Shown here one piece after another: positions 8,994 through 16,314 of a DNA stretch of 64,000 nucleotides. Position 1 is the first letter of the stretch. The number at the start of each line of letters is the position of its first letter. The DNA is taken from the NCBI GenBank assembly GCA_029637525.1, contig CP072660.1, positions 682,001 through 746,000 on the forward strand, read 5' to 3'. The position numbers were made by a program, and so were the translations under genes. The notes beneath the pieces were generated by a model that was not told the DNA's origin, made no database searches, and saw nothing but the letters and a program-made list of their open reading frames with translations. This DNA comes from Desulfurococcaceae archaeon MEX13E-LK6-19. Lineage in GTDB: Archaea > Thermoproteota > Thermoprotei_A > Sulfolobales > Desulfurococcaceae.

Positions 8994-10378
8994 TCCCAAG
9001 CCCTCAGCACGTTAAGTACTTCATCGCCCACCTTGCCTGCTAGGACATCGCGTATAGACTCATCTATTATGTCGATGGCTTTGTCGAGTTCTTCCCTTGT
9101 TATAACCAGTGGTGGAGCGATCCTTAGCACGTTGCCGTACTTGCCATAAGTCATCATCAGTAATCCTTTCTCCCAAGCTCTCCATATGATCTTTATAGCG
9201 GTCTTCCTATCAGGCTCCTTGGTATCCTTGTTCTTCACTATATCCACGCCGAGCATGAGACCCAAGCCCCGTACATCGCCTATAACCTCGTACTTCTCCT
9301 TGAGCTCGTTAAGCCTCTTCATAGCGTAGTCACCAAGCTCCATAGCACGTTTAGCCAGGTTATTCTCCTGCACATACTTGATGGTGGCGATAGCTGCTGC
9401 AACAGATACGGCGTGAGCACCGCTTGTAGCGAAGAATGATTGTGGTGTACCGGAGTCCAGGATCTCTGCTTTTCCCACGACTGCTGACACGGGCATTCCG
9501 CCGCCGAGAGCCTTACCGAGCACTATAAGGTCTGGTTCGACGCCGAAGTGTTCTATAGCAAATAACTTGCCCGTCCTACCCATACCGGTCTGTATCTCAT
9601 CGTCAATAAACACTATACCGTACTCACGAGTGATCTTCCTAATACCCTCAACATAATTCTTCGGCGGGACGAGAACCCCTCCATCACCCTGAACGGGTTC
9701 AAACATTAGTGCGGCAAAGGACTCGCCGTTGATTTTCTTGCGGAAAACATCATCGATCTCGCTGAGATAGTATTCACCACACTCCTCGGGGGAAGCGTCT
9801 CTCAACGGGCAACGGTATGTATCGGGGTACTCGAAGAAGTACACGTAGGGATAGGCATTCAGCTTCATCCTGAGCTCTGGACTGAACGATGCCGAGACGG
9901 ATAACGCCAGATAGGTTGTACCATGGTATGAGTAAGTGTATGAGCCTATGTACTTCCTCTTCGTGTAGAGTAGTGATGCCTTCAAAGCAGTATCACATGC
10001 ATCGCCACCGGAGAGACCGAAAGACACTTTCTTAGTGAAACCACCCGGCGTGATCTCCACGAGGAGTTTGGCTAGCTCAACAGCAGGGTCATGATACAAG
10101 TAGAGGCAATAATGAATGAATTTTTCGAGCTGCTTCCTGACAGCCTCGATGACAACATCATTCGTGTGCCCAATATTGTATGTAGCAGCACTAGACAAGA
10201 AATCAATATACTCATTACCATCTTTATCCCAGATCCTCGCGCCCTTGGCGCGAGCAACAGCTATAGGGAAGTACTTGAAAGCATAACTCACAGTAACATA
10301 CTTCTCGTACTCTACAGCGGTTTCAAGACTTTTAGAAACATTCTTGCTTGTAATACGTTTAACCAAATCAAGCTTCAA
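8990..10378 (-). CDS. Class III aminotransferase or amino-acid racemase (PLP)
   Basis: 462-residue fold-type I PLP enzyme of the class III aminotransferase family (ornithine / 4-aminobutyrate / broad-substrate archaeal racemase group). GLSGGDACDTAL (121-132) binds the cofactor phosphate, FIDDEIQTGMGRTGK (257-271) carries the acidic residue for the pyridine nitrogen, and K289 in VLGKALGGGMP is the Schiff-base lysine. The extended form with SGGDACD is typical of the archaeal amino-acid racemase / 4-aminobutyrate aminotransferase branch; sequence alone does not settle the substrate. The start is a TTG at 10378. First gene of the three-gene unit with the nitroreductase and membrane protein. An inverted repeat lies just upstream. 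Confidence 0.82.
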   Translation of the reverse strand: MKLDLVKRITSKNVSKSLETAVEYEKYVTVSYAFKYFPIAVARAKGARIWDKDGNEYIDFLSSAATYNIGHTNDVVIEAVRKQLEKFIHYCLYLYHDPAVELAKLLVEITPGGFTKKVSFGLSGGDACDTALKASLLYTKRKYIGSYTYSYHGTTYLALSVSASFSPELRMKLNAYPYVYFFEYPDTYRCPLRDASPEECGEYYLSEIDDVFRKKINGESFAALMFEPVQGDGGVLVPPKNYVEGIRKITREYGIVFIDDEIQTGMGRTGKLFAIEHFGVEPDLIVLGKALGGGMPVSAVVGKAEILDSGTPQSFFATSGAHAVSVAAAIATIKYVQENNLAKRAMELGDYAMKRLNELKEKYEVIGDVRGLGLMLGVDIVKNKDTKEPDRKTAIKIIWRAWEKGLLMMTYGKYGNVLRIAPPLVITREELDKAIDIIDESIRDVLAGKVGDEVLNVLRAWE

Positions 10379-10393
10379 GACAAGAACACCAAG

Positions 10394-10418
10394 AGATTAT
10401 CTATGACATTAATAATCT
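10394..10418. promoter_or_regulatory. 7-bp inverted repeat in divergent promoter region
   Basis: AGATTAT at 10394-10400 and ATAATCT at 10412-10418 are perfect inverted copies, with an 11-base centre. They lie 16 bases upstream of the aminotransferase start and between it and the divergent Elp3 gene. Centre-to-centre spacing is 18 bases, near two helical turns, as expected for a dimeric regulator. This is a candidate operator only. Confidence 0.35.
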
Positions 10419-10519
10419 TGTAATCCCACAAATATAACAATAACCTGGATGATCGAGGATAAGTTAAATAGAGATAAAGTAGTTGCTTACATGAAACTAT
10501 AAACGGTTTTGAGAACATA

Positions 10520-12016
10520 GTGTATGAGGGAAGAGTGTTTAGGGTAGAGTGTATGCAGAGTATTGTTGAAGCTAAGCAACTACTAGCATCTAGGAAGAGA
10601 CCCTCTAGAACACTCTCTGGCGTAACCATAGTTGCTATTATGTCGAAACCCTATCCATGCCCTCATGGCAAGTGTATTTATTGTCCTGGTGGACCAGAGT
10701 TTGGTACTCCACAGAGCTATATTGGTGAAGAACCAGCGCTCATGAGGGCACAGAGAGTAGGATTCGATCCCTACGAGCAGGTTAGAGTTAGGCTCAAGCA
10801 ATACGAGTACTTGGGCCACAAGCCATCTAAAGTAGAACTGATAATCATGGGCGGCACGTTTACTGCTATGCCTCGTGACTACCAGGAATGGTTTATTGCT
10901 ATGGCTCTTGAGGCTATGAACAGGTACCCCGAGCCTAAGCCACAGGAGCCTGTTTCTCTTCAGGAAGCCCAGTTGAGGAACGAGACAGCGAGAATCAGGT
11001 GTATAGGCCTTACTATAGAGACTCGTCCAGACTGGGCTAGAGAAGAACATGCTGACTGGATGCTCTACCTTGGTGCAACCAAGGTAGAGATAGGTGTCCA
11101 GACAATATACGATGACATATTAATGAAGGTTAGGAGAGGACATACAGTCAAGGACACTATTGAGGCCACCAGGATACTGAAGGATTCTGGCTTTAAAGTA
11201 GTATACCATATCATGCCTGGTCTCCCCGGAAGCGATCCGGACAAGGATCTTGAAATGATCAAGACGATTTTCGAAGACCCCGACTACAGGCCTGACATGC
11301 TGAAGATATACCCGACAGTAGTAGTCAAGGGGACAGTTCTCTATGAGTGGTGGCGTGAAGGCAAGTACAAGCCTTTGAGCGACGAGGAAGCAATTGAGCT
11401 GATCTCGGAGATGTACAGGTACATACCCAAATACGTTAGGGTAATGAGGATCCAGAGGGATATACCAGCCACAATCATAGAAGCAGGCCCCAAGAAGGGT
11501 AACTTAAGGGAGCTCGTTGAGAAACGGTGTCTAGAGAAAGGGGTCACTATAAACGAGATCAGGTTCCGCGAAGTAGGGCGGCAGCTATGGAAATTCAATA
11601 AGCTACCAGACCCCAAGTACACGAGGATAACAAGGACAACATACGAGGCAAGCAAGGGTATAGAAGAGTTCCTAGCCGTGGAGGACACTGTGAACAATAT
11701 TATCATAGGGTTCCTGAGGCTAAGGATACCCAGCGAGAAAGCACATAGGCCCGAGATAGACGGGAGGACGGCTATCATAAGAGAACTCCATATCTACGGA
11801 CCTCAGGTACCTGTTGGAGAGAAACCATTGTTTGAATGGCAGCATCAAGGATGGGGCTCTAAGCTCTTGAGGGAAGCAGAAAGGATTGCGAGAGAAGAGT
11901 ATGGTATGAAGAAAATACTGGTGTTATCAGGTATAGGGGTACGTGAGTACTATAGGAAACATGGCTACTATAGACCCAGCAATAGCCCTTACATGCATAA
12001 AGATCTTGTTGGCTAG
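10520..12016 (+). CDS. elp3: Elp3-type tRNA uridine-34 acetyltransferase (radical SAM + GNAT)
   Basis: Modifies wobble U34 of tRNA towards cm5U using acetyl-CoA and radical SAM chemistry. The cluster motif C47-x4-C52-x2-C55 (CPHGKCIYC) opens the radical SAM domain, and the GNAT acetyltransferase domain occupies about residues 395-498 with WQHQGWGSKLLREAERIA as the CoA site. Length (498) is normal for archaeal Elp3. The longest frame starts at a GTG at 10520; an ATG at 10553 would also retain all motifs. Confidence 0.95.
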   Translation: MYEGRVFRVECMQSIVEAKQLLASRKRPSRTLSGVTIVAIMSKPYPCPHGKCIYCPGGPEFGTPQSYIGEEPALMRAQRVGFDPYEQVRVRLKQYEYLGHKPSKVELIIMGGTFTAMPRDYQEWFIAMALEAMNRYPEPKPQEPVSLQEAQLRNETARIRCIGLTIETRPDWAREEHADWMLYLGATKVEIGVQTIYDDILMKVRRGHTVKDTIEATRILKDSGFKVVYHIMPGLPGSDPDKDLEMIKTIFEDPDYRPDMLKIYPTVVVKGTVLYEWWREGKYKPLSDEEAIELISEMYRYIPKYVRVMRIQRDIPATIIEAGPKKGNLRELVEKRCLEKGVTINEIRFREVGRQLWKFNKLPDPKYTRITRTTYEASKGIEEFLAVEDTVNNIIIGFLRLRIPSEKAHRPEIDGRTAIIRELHIYGPQVPVGEKPLFEWQHQGWGSKLLREAERIAREEYGMKKILVLSGIGVREYYRKHGYYRPSNSPYMHKDLVG

Positions 12017-12025
12017 TCTTTTGCT

Positions 12026-12622
12026 TCAGTGGTGTTTAACAAGGTCTTCTAGAGATTCCCACATAAGCCAAGCTGATATAGCTATACTTGATATGAATTC
12101 TGGTACGGATATGCCAACACTTATGCCTACATCAACTATTTTGGGTATGTAGTAGTAGAAAATCCATACACAAGCACTTATAAAGAAGCCAGTTATGGCG
12201 AGAGGATTCTTTTTCTCTAGGTAAAACACTAGGCTTCCAAGTGTACCAGTTAGGAAGAATAGAAGAGAGACTATGAAGTGTAGTTTCCCGTAGACTTCAT
12301 CAAATACAGCTATGAGTATCAAGAAGAACCCGGACATAGTCATTATAAACCATGAGCTAACGGTTTTCCTGTAGAGATGCGTTACACAATAAATTATTAT
12401 CAGTACCCCAGCGAGCGTTAACCCGAAGTTGAATATGGGGGCAACACCACTACGAGTAGAATGACCAAGATCACTCAAGGCGTTACGGGACCAGCTAAAC
12501 CAGGGACTATAGGCTATTGCTATAGAGATACTCATGAAAGCAGATAGTGGGCCAAGTAAACCAGTCGCAGCAAATGCTTTCTCCCAGAACCCATCGTCTT
12601 TACCTAAACCAAAAACATTCAT
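12026..12622 (-). CDS. DUF998 membrane protein
   Basis: 198-residue protein with about six hydrophobic helices and the DUF998 signature WSRNALSDLGHS followed by FNFGLTLAG. The start is placed at the ATG at 12622 (MNVFGLGK): GGTGG lies 6 bases upstream, and the 26 extra residues available from 12700 are not hydrophobic. It is tail-to-tail with Elp3, 9 bases apart. Function unknown. Confidence 0.75.
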   Translation of the reverse strand: MNVFGLGKDDGFWEKAFAATGLLGPLSAFMSISIAIAYSPWFSWSRNALSDLGHSTRSGVAPIFNFGLTLAGVLIIIYCVTHLYRKTVSSWFIMTMSGFFLILIAVFDEVYGKLHFIVSLLFFLTGTLGSLVFYLEKKNPLAITGFFISACVWIFYYYIPKIVDVGISVGISVPEFISSIAISAWLMWESLEDLVKHH

Positions 12623-12718
12623 TCTTATCCACCGTGTACTACACGGTAAACCTCTGTATTTACAGCTAATATTTTCCCTGGAATAAAATAGCCAGGGCAC
12701 TTCATTATATAAGCTTAG

Positions 12719-12728
12719 TTAAAAAGGG
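12719..12728 (+). promoter_or_regulatory. TATA-like box for the GC-rich ncRNA
   Basis: TTAAAAAGGG lies about 27-30 bases before the point near 12750 where the sequence turns abruptly GC-rich. This fits a promoter for a stable RNA rather than for the protein gene further downstream. Confidence 0.35.
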
Positions 12729-12749
12729 TTTAGATACAAAACAATAGTT

Positions 12750-12893
12750 GGTGCAGAGAACGGCCGATGCTGACTATGTGGCGGGCGATGATGAACAACA
12801 CCTAGGCGTAGATTCTTTGGGATGAGGATGCTGGCCTGGACGGATGACGGGGGTCTCGGGTGAAGACCTCCGTCTTGCCGACCGATACTTTTT
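12750..12893 (+). ncRNA. Candidate structured non-coding RNA, class unknown
   Basis: About 140 intergenic bases are roughly 59% G+C by hand count, against visibly AT-rich flanks. In AT-rich hyperthermophiles such islands usually mark stable RNAs. The 3' part contains an 11-bp hairpin (12846-12856 with 12864-12874, one G-U pair, 7-base loop CGGGUGA). The region ends in a T-run at 12889-12893, and a TATA-like box sits at 12719. An ATGATGA (box C-like) occurs near 12789, but no CTGA at guide distance was found, so it is not a simple box C/D sRNA. It does not match my memory of SRP RNA or RNase P RNA signatures, and H/ACA could not be shown. Strand is inferred from the TATA box and T-run. Confidence 0.5.
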
Positions 12894-12970
12894 ATTAAAC
12901 AATTATATTGTGTAGAGGCAAAGATTATCTATTCGATAGTGTAATTATAGTAGGATATGGTTGGTGTAGA

Positions 12971-13708
12971 GTGGTAGAGATCTACGTGGGAACCAGTGGC
13001 TGGAGCTATGACTGGAACCCCGATGGATTCCGTTGGTATGCTTCATCATCTAATCTCAATGCTATTGAACTCAACGCCAGCTTCTATAGGATCCCATATA
13101 GAAGCATGGTTATAGGATGGCTTAGATACAGTAGGGAAAAGAACATAAGATGGGCGGTTAAAGTCCATAGGAGGGTAACCCATGTCTATAGACTAAGGCT
13201 TCCCCAAGCACTAGAGTGGTTTAACAAACTACGCGAAGTCATTAAACCTTTGGAAGAATTTAATCTACTTGACTTCTATTTATTCCAGCTCCCACCCACA
13301 TTCAATGCTCTCCCGAATAACTGGGAGAGAATAGTCAATTTCTTCTCGAAACTAGACCTCGGGTGGATGGCGGCACTGGAGTGGAGACACCATACATGGT
13401 TTTCTGGAGAATGGGTTGACAAAGCCCGTGAACACGAGATAACAGTAGTATCGGTCGACGCCCCAGAATACAGGTTCTACGCTAAATCAGGACCTTATGT
13501 CTACCTCCGTATGCATGGGCGAACACTATGGTATGCACACAGGTACTCGACAGGAGAACTAGTTGATGTAGCGAAGAAGATACTTGGGCTTAACGCACAG
13601 AAGATCTACGTGTTCTTCAACAATGACCATGATATGCTGGATAACGCACGTGAATTAAAGAGTATTCTTGAAGAACTTATTTCAGGAAAGAAGAAACGAG
13701 CTCCGTAG
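12971..13708 (+). CDS. DUF72 family protein
   Basis: 245-residue DUF72 (TIM-barrel-like) protein. It opens with VEIYVGTSGWSYDWNP, followed by NAIELNASFYRIP and VKVHRRVTHVYRL, and ends with KIYVFFNNDHDMLDNA, the typical family landmarks. The start is taken at the GTG at 12971: GGTG lies 4 bases upstream, and family members begin directly with the xxIYVGTSGW strand. A longer frame from 12908 would add 21 atypical residues and begin next to the ncRNA terminator. The biochemical role of the family is not established. Confidence 0.85.
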   Translation: MVEIYVGTSGWSYDWNPDGFRWYASSSNLNAIELNASFYRIPYRSMVIGWLRYSREKNIRWAVKVHRRVTHVYRLRLPQALEWFNKLREVIKPLEEFNLLDFYLFQLPPTFNALPNNWERIVNFFSKLDLGWMAALEWRHHTWFSGEWVDKAREHEITVVSVDAPEYRFYAKSGPYVYLRMHGRTLWYAHRYSTGELVDVAKKILGLNAQKIYVFFNNDHDMLDNARELKSILEELISGKKKRAP

Positions 13709-13848
13709 CTCATCCAGATAGTTATCTAGGTTGTAATTAAGTTGTTTTCCATTTATTGTCCTTAGTAGTACGATAGGTTTATCTACTCTTTTCAGTGAAT
13801 AAGATTGCTTAAATCAACTGGATGTTGTGGGAGGAGAGTGGTCTGAGA

Positions 13849-14616
13849 TTGAAAATACTAGTGGAGCTAGCGCCAAGAAAGGAAATAGGAGAACTGGAGA
13901 CAATACTAACTAGTGTCAAAGAGTATGTTGATTGCTTTGATATTCCAGAATCTCCTTTAGGAATACCCGCACCAAACTCTATTGCCACGGGTATCTATGT
14001 GAAGAATGTAACAGGTAAATGCGTAATATCACATATAAGGCTCTATGACGTGAATCGTACAGCCCTGCTATCCCTCGCATATGCAGCGCAACTATATGGT
14101 ATTGATGGTATTGTTTTGACTCACGGAGACATCCCTAGGTCAGGTGTCATTGTCAGAGACATAACCACCATCGACGCGATCAAGCTTCTTGAGAAAGAAG
14201 TACCTAAACTAAAAATTGGAGCAATAATAAGCCTACGCTATCCTTTCGAAGACATTGTTAAGAGGATAGACTCTGGTGCAGACTTCTACCTAGTATTAAG
14301 GCTTAGTAAGGAATCAATTGAAAAGTACATGAAAGTTCTTGATGCAGCAGAGAAGCAGGGTGTAGAACTATACCCTTACATCATAGTGTCAACAGAAAAG
14401 AATAAGAAGATATTGGAGAAGATAAAACAACCTTCTATACCTCTCAACGAGTTACAAGGGTTCCTTAGCGAGTATAGAGATCTACTACATGGTGTAGTGT
14501 TTTCATCTCCTCTAGACCTCGATGGGCTTATCAAGTCGCTTGAAATAGCTTATGAAACTAAACTAGTTTCTCGAAAAGCCTTACAGCAGCAACAATGTTT
14601 TCAAGCTTCTTTATAG
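13849..14616 (+). CDS. Methylenetetrahydrofolate (tetrahydropterin) reductase-like protein
   Basis: MTHFR/MetF-fold TIM barrel, 255 residues. The catalytic-region motif VELAPRK (E6) corresponds to the bacterial FEFFPP segment, and THGDIP (D94) to the RGDLP flavin/folate Asp. SHIRLYDVNRTALLSLAYAAQL is also MetF-like. It would reduce a methylene-tetrahydropterin to the methyl form. The start is a TTG at 13849 with GAGTGGT 6 bases upstream; an ATG at 13822 lies before the transcript start predicted from a TATA-like element near 13808. Its 3' end overlaps the convergent MetE-like gene by 59 bases. The context of corrinoid protein, MtrH and MetE-like protein supports a role in supplying methyl groups for methionine. 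Confidence 0.75.
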   Translation: MKILVELAPRKEIGELETILTSVKEYVDCFDIPESPLGIPAPNSIATGIYVKNVTGKCVISHIRLYDVNRTALLSLAYAAQLYGIDGIVLTHGDIPRSGVIVRDITTIDAIKLLEKEVPKLKIGAIISLRYPFEDIVKRIDSGADFYLVLRLSKESIEKYMKVLDAAEKQGVELYPYIIVSTEKNKKILEKIKQPSIPLNELQGFLSEYRDLLHGVVFSSPLDLDGLIKSLEIAYETKLVSRKALQQQQCFQASL

Positions 14617-15550
14617 ATACTTTGTACTCCTCCTCGTTGTCTCCGAGAGCATTCTTTAGACCTCCGAAGCCGCAGTCGGCAGATACCAAGTCTATTCTCT
14701 TTCCAGAAACCTCATAGACTCTCTTCAATACACCAAGAATATCGTCTACGTTCTCGACAACAGGTTTCTTAGCACTAGCTACACCCGGAGCAATAATTTT
14801 ATCGTATTTCTCGAGAACATCCTTGTTTATTGATTCAATGTTCTTGGGGTTGTCATAGAATTCGAAGTTAAGGAACTTTAATTTATTTGACATAGCAAGG
14901 ATTTCGACTAATTTACTGGACACTCTACCACAAACATGGATACCAGCTTCGCCACTCCATGTACTTAGTACGGTGTCTATAGTGTCAATGATATCGTCAT
15001 CTTTTAGTCCATAAAGAATCCTCCTACGACCCACAATAACTCCTAGGACAGGCTCATCAATAAATACTATATTGTAGCCTAGACCCGTTAGATAATTAAT
15101 GAAAGATTTCACGTATTCTATAAAGAACTTCATTACAATGCTCAGTCTTGGAAGTAAAGTGTTTTCTAAACCAATACTATCTCCTACATAGATTCTTGAT
15201 GCTAGTGTGAAAACGCCAGTTACTGGTGCACGATACCACTTAAACACTATACCTTCTCCTCTAGTACATTCCACGAGATCCCTTGCCTCAGGGATCTCTG
15301 GCCTAGGAGGCTTTACTTCGGCAAGCTCTTCAACACTAATGTTTAGAAAGAATCCAGTTGCTTTCTTGGTGAGAATACCTGTCTTAACAAGTGGTTCAAG
15401 ATATATATCGATGAAGCTCCTCATCTGCGGATAAGGAGGAGCATCAACACCTATCTTATACAGATCTCTTGCCACTCTACAGACGTTCTCTCTACTATAA
15501 TCCAGAGGGAAACTGCCGACGTGACTCACTCTTACCAAGACTCTGTTCAT
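14558..15550 (-). CDS. Core methionine synthase (MetE C-terminal type, no folate domain)
   Basis: 330-residue protein equivalent to the catalytic half of cobalamin-independent methionine synthase. The zinc/homocysteine site is intact: H205 and C207 (GIHVCGR), E230 (LNFEFYD) and C293 (SADCGFGG). The opening VSHVGSFPL and FIDEPVLG motifs are also family features. It lacks the N-terminal folate-binding half, so it should take methyl from a corrinoid, as known for other archaeal core methionine synthases. It is divergent from the corrinoid-protein gene 89 bases away and convergent with the MetF-like gene. GGAGG abuts the ATG, so the true start could be a few codons inside. Confidence 0.85.
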   Translation of the reverse strand: MNRVLVRVSHVGSFPLDYSRENVCRVARDLYKIGVDAPPYPQMRSFIDIYLEPLVKTGILTKKATGFFLNISVEELAEVKPPRPEIPEARDLVECTRGEGIVFKWYRAPVTGVFTLASRIYVGDSIGLENTLLPRLSIVMKFFIEYVKSFINYLTGLGYNIVFIDEPVLGVIVGRRRILYGLKDDDIIDTIDTVLSTWSGEAGIHVCGRVSSKLVEILAMSNKLKFLNFEFYDNPKNIESINKDVLEKYDKIIAPGVASAKKPVVENVDDILGVLKRVYEVSGKRIDLVSADCGFGGLKNALGDNEEEYKVSIKKLENIVAAVRLFEKLV

Positions 15551-15639
15551 CCTCCGGAAGCTAGTATTATTACCTGTCCTATTGTACTATTAGTGTTTAA
15601 GAGTATTCCTCTCATACTATTGAACCGTGGTGGAGAATA

Positions 15640-16314
15640 TTGTCTAATATCTTAGATGAGATAAAGAATTGTCTCATCGATCTTGATGCCGATTGTGTTG
15701 AGGAGAGTGTTGAGAAGGCATTGAATGAGGGCTATAGTGCTACTGACATAATGCTTGGGCCTATGAGCAAGGCTATGGATGAGATCGGGAAGCTCTATGA
15801 GGAGGGCGAGTACTTCATAGCGGAGCTCCTTGAGGCAGCAGAGATCTTTAAGAGTGTTTTCCGTAAGCTAGAGCCCTTGCTCCAGGAAGAATCAAGAAGC
15901 AAGGGTGTTTCCAGCAAGTCGTTGACTATTGTTATTGGTACAGTGAAGGGCGACATTCATGATATTGGGAAGACTATTGTGGCAGTGATGTTGCAGGCTG
16001 CTGGACATAAAGTCATTGATCTAGGGGTTGATGTTGATGCCGACAAGTTCATTGAAGCAATAAGAAAGCATGATGCTGATGTCCTCGGGATGAGCGCGTT
16101 GTTAACAACAACGATCAAGTATATGAAGACTGTTATAGACAGGCTTGTGGAGGAGAATCTCAGGGACAAGGTATTCGTTATAATAGGGGGAGCTGCTACA
16201 ACACCAGAATTCGCCAGGGAAATAGGAGCTGATGCATGGGCCCGCGATGCCGTTGAAGCAGTGAAGATAATCAATGAGTATGCCGAGAAAAAGTATGGGA
16301 GGAAGAATTCTTGA
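15640..16314 (+). CDS. Corrinoid (B12-binding) methyl carrier protein
   Basis: 224-residue MtbC/MtgB-type corrinoid protein: an N-terminal helical cap (about 1-85) and a Rossmann-like B12 domain. The axial-ligand motif D105-x-H107-x2-G110 (GDIHDIGK) is intact, followed by the second cofactor motif GMSALLTTT and IIGGAATTPEFA. It would carry a methyl group between the MtrH-type and MetE-type enzymes encoded alongside. The TTG start has GGTGG about 7 bases upstream. It overlaps the activator gene by 4 bases (TTGA), so the carrier and its repair ATPase are co-translated. Confidence 0.93.
   Translation: MSNILDEIKNCLIDLDADCVEESVEKALNEGYSATDIMLGPMSKAMDEIGKLYEEGEYFIAELLEAAEIFKSVFRKLEPLLQEESRSKGVSSKSLTIVIGTVKGDIHDIGKTIVAVMLQAAGHKVIDLGVDVDADKFIEAIRKHDADVLGMSALLTTTIKYMKTVIDRLVEENLRDKVFVIIGGAATTPEFAREIGADAWARDAVEAVKIINEYAEKKYGRKNS

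Noticed and set aside
8145-10378. SagB-type RiPP (azole peptide) cluster
   Set aside because: No cyclodehydratase, leader peptide or peptidase genes are nearby; SagB-like proteins are common in archaea outside such clusters.
12786-12845. Box C/D sRNA at the ATGATGA in the GC-rich island
   Set aside because: No CTGA box D or D' lies at guide distance on the plus strand, so the motif is treated as part of an unclassified RNA.
13709-13821. A 39-codon minus-strand open frame (ending LNYNLDNYLDELRSSFLLS), possibly a small protein or gene remnant
   Set aside because: It has no ATG, GTG or TTG start in frame and lies between two plus-strand genes; likely chance.
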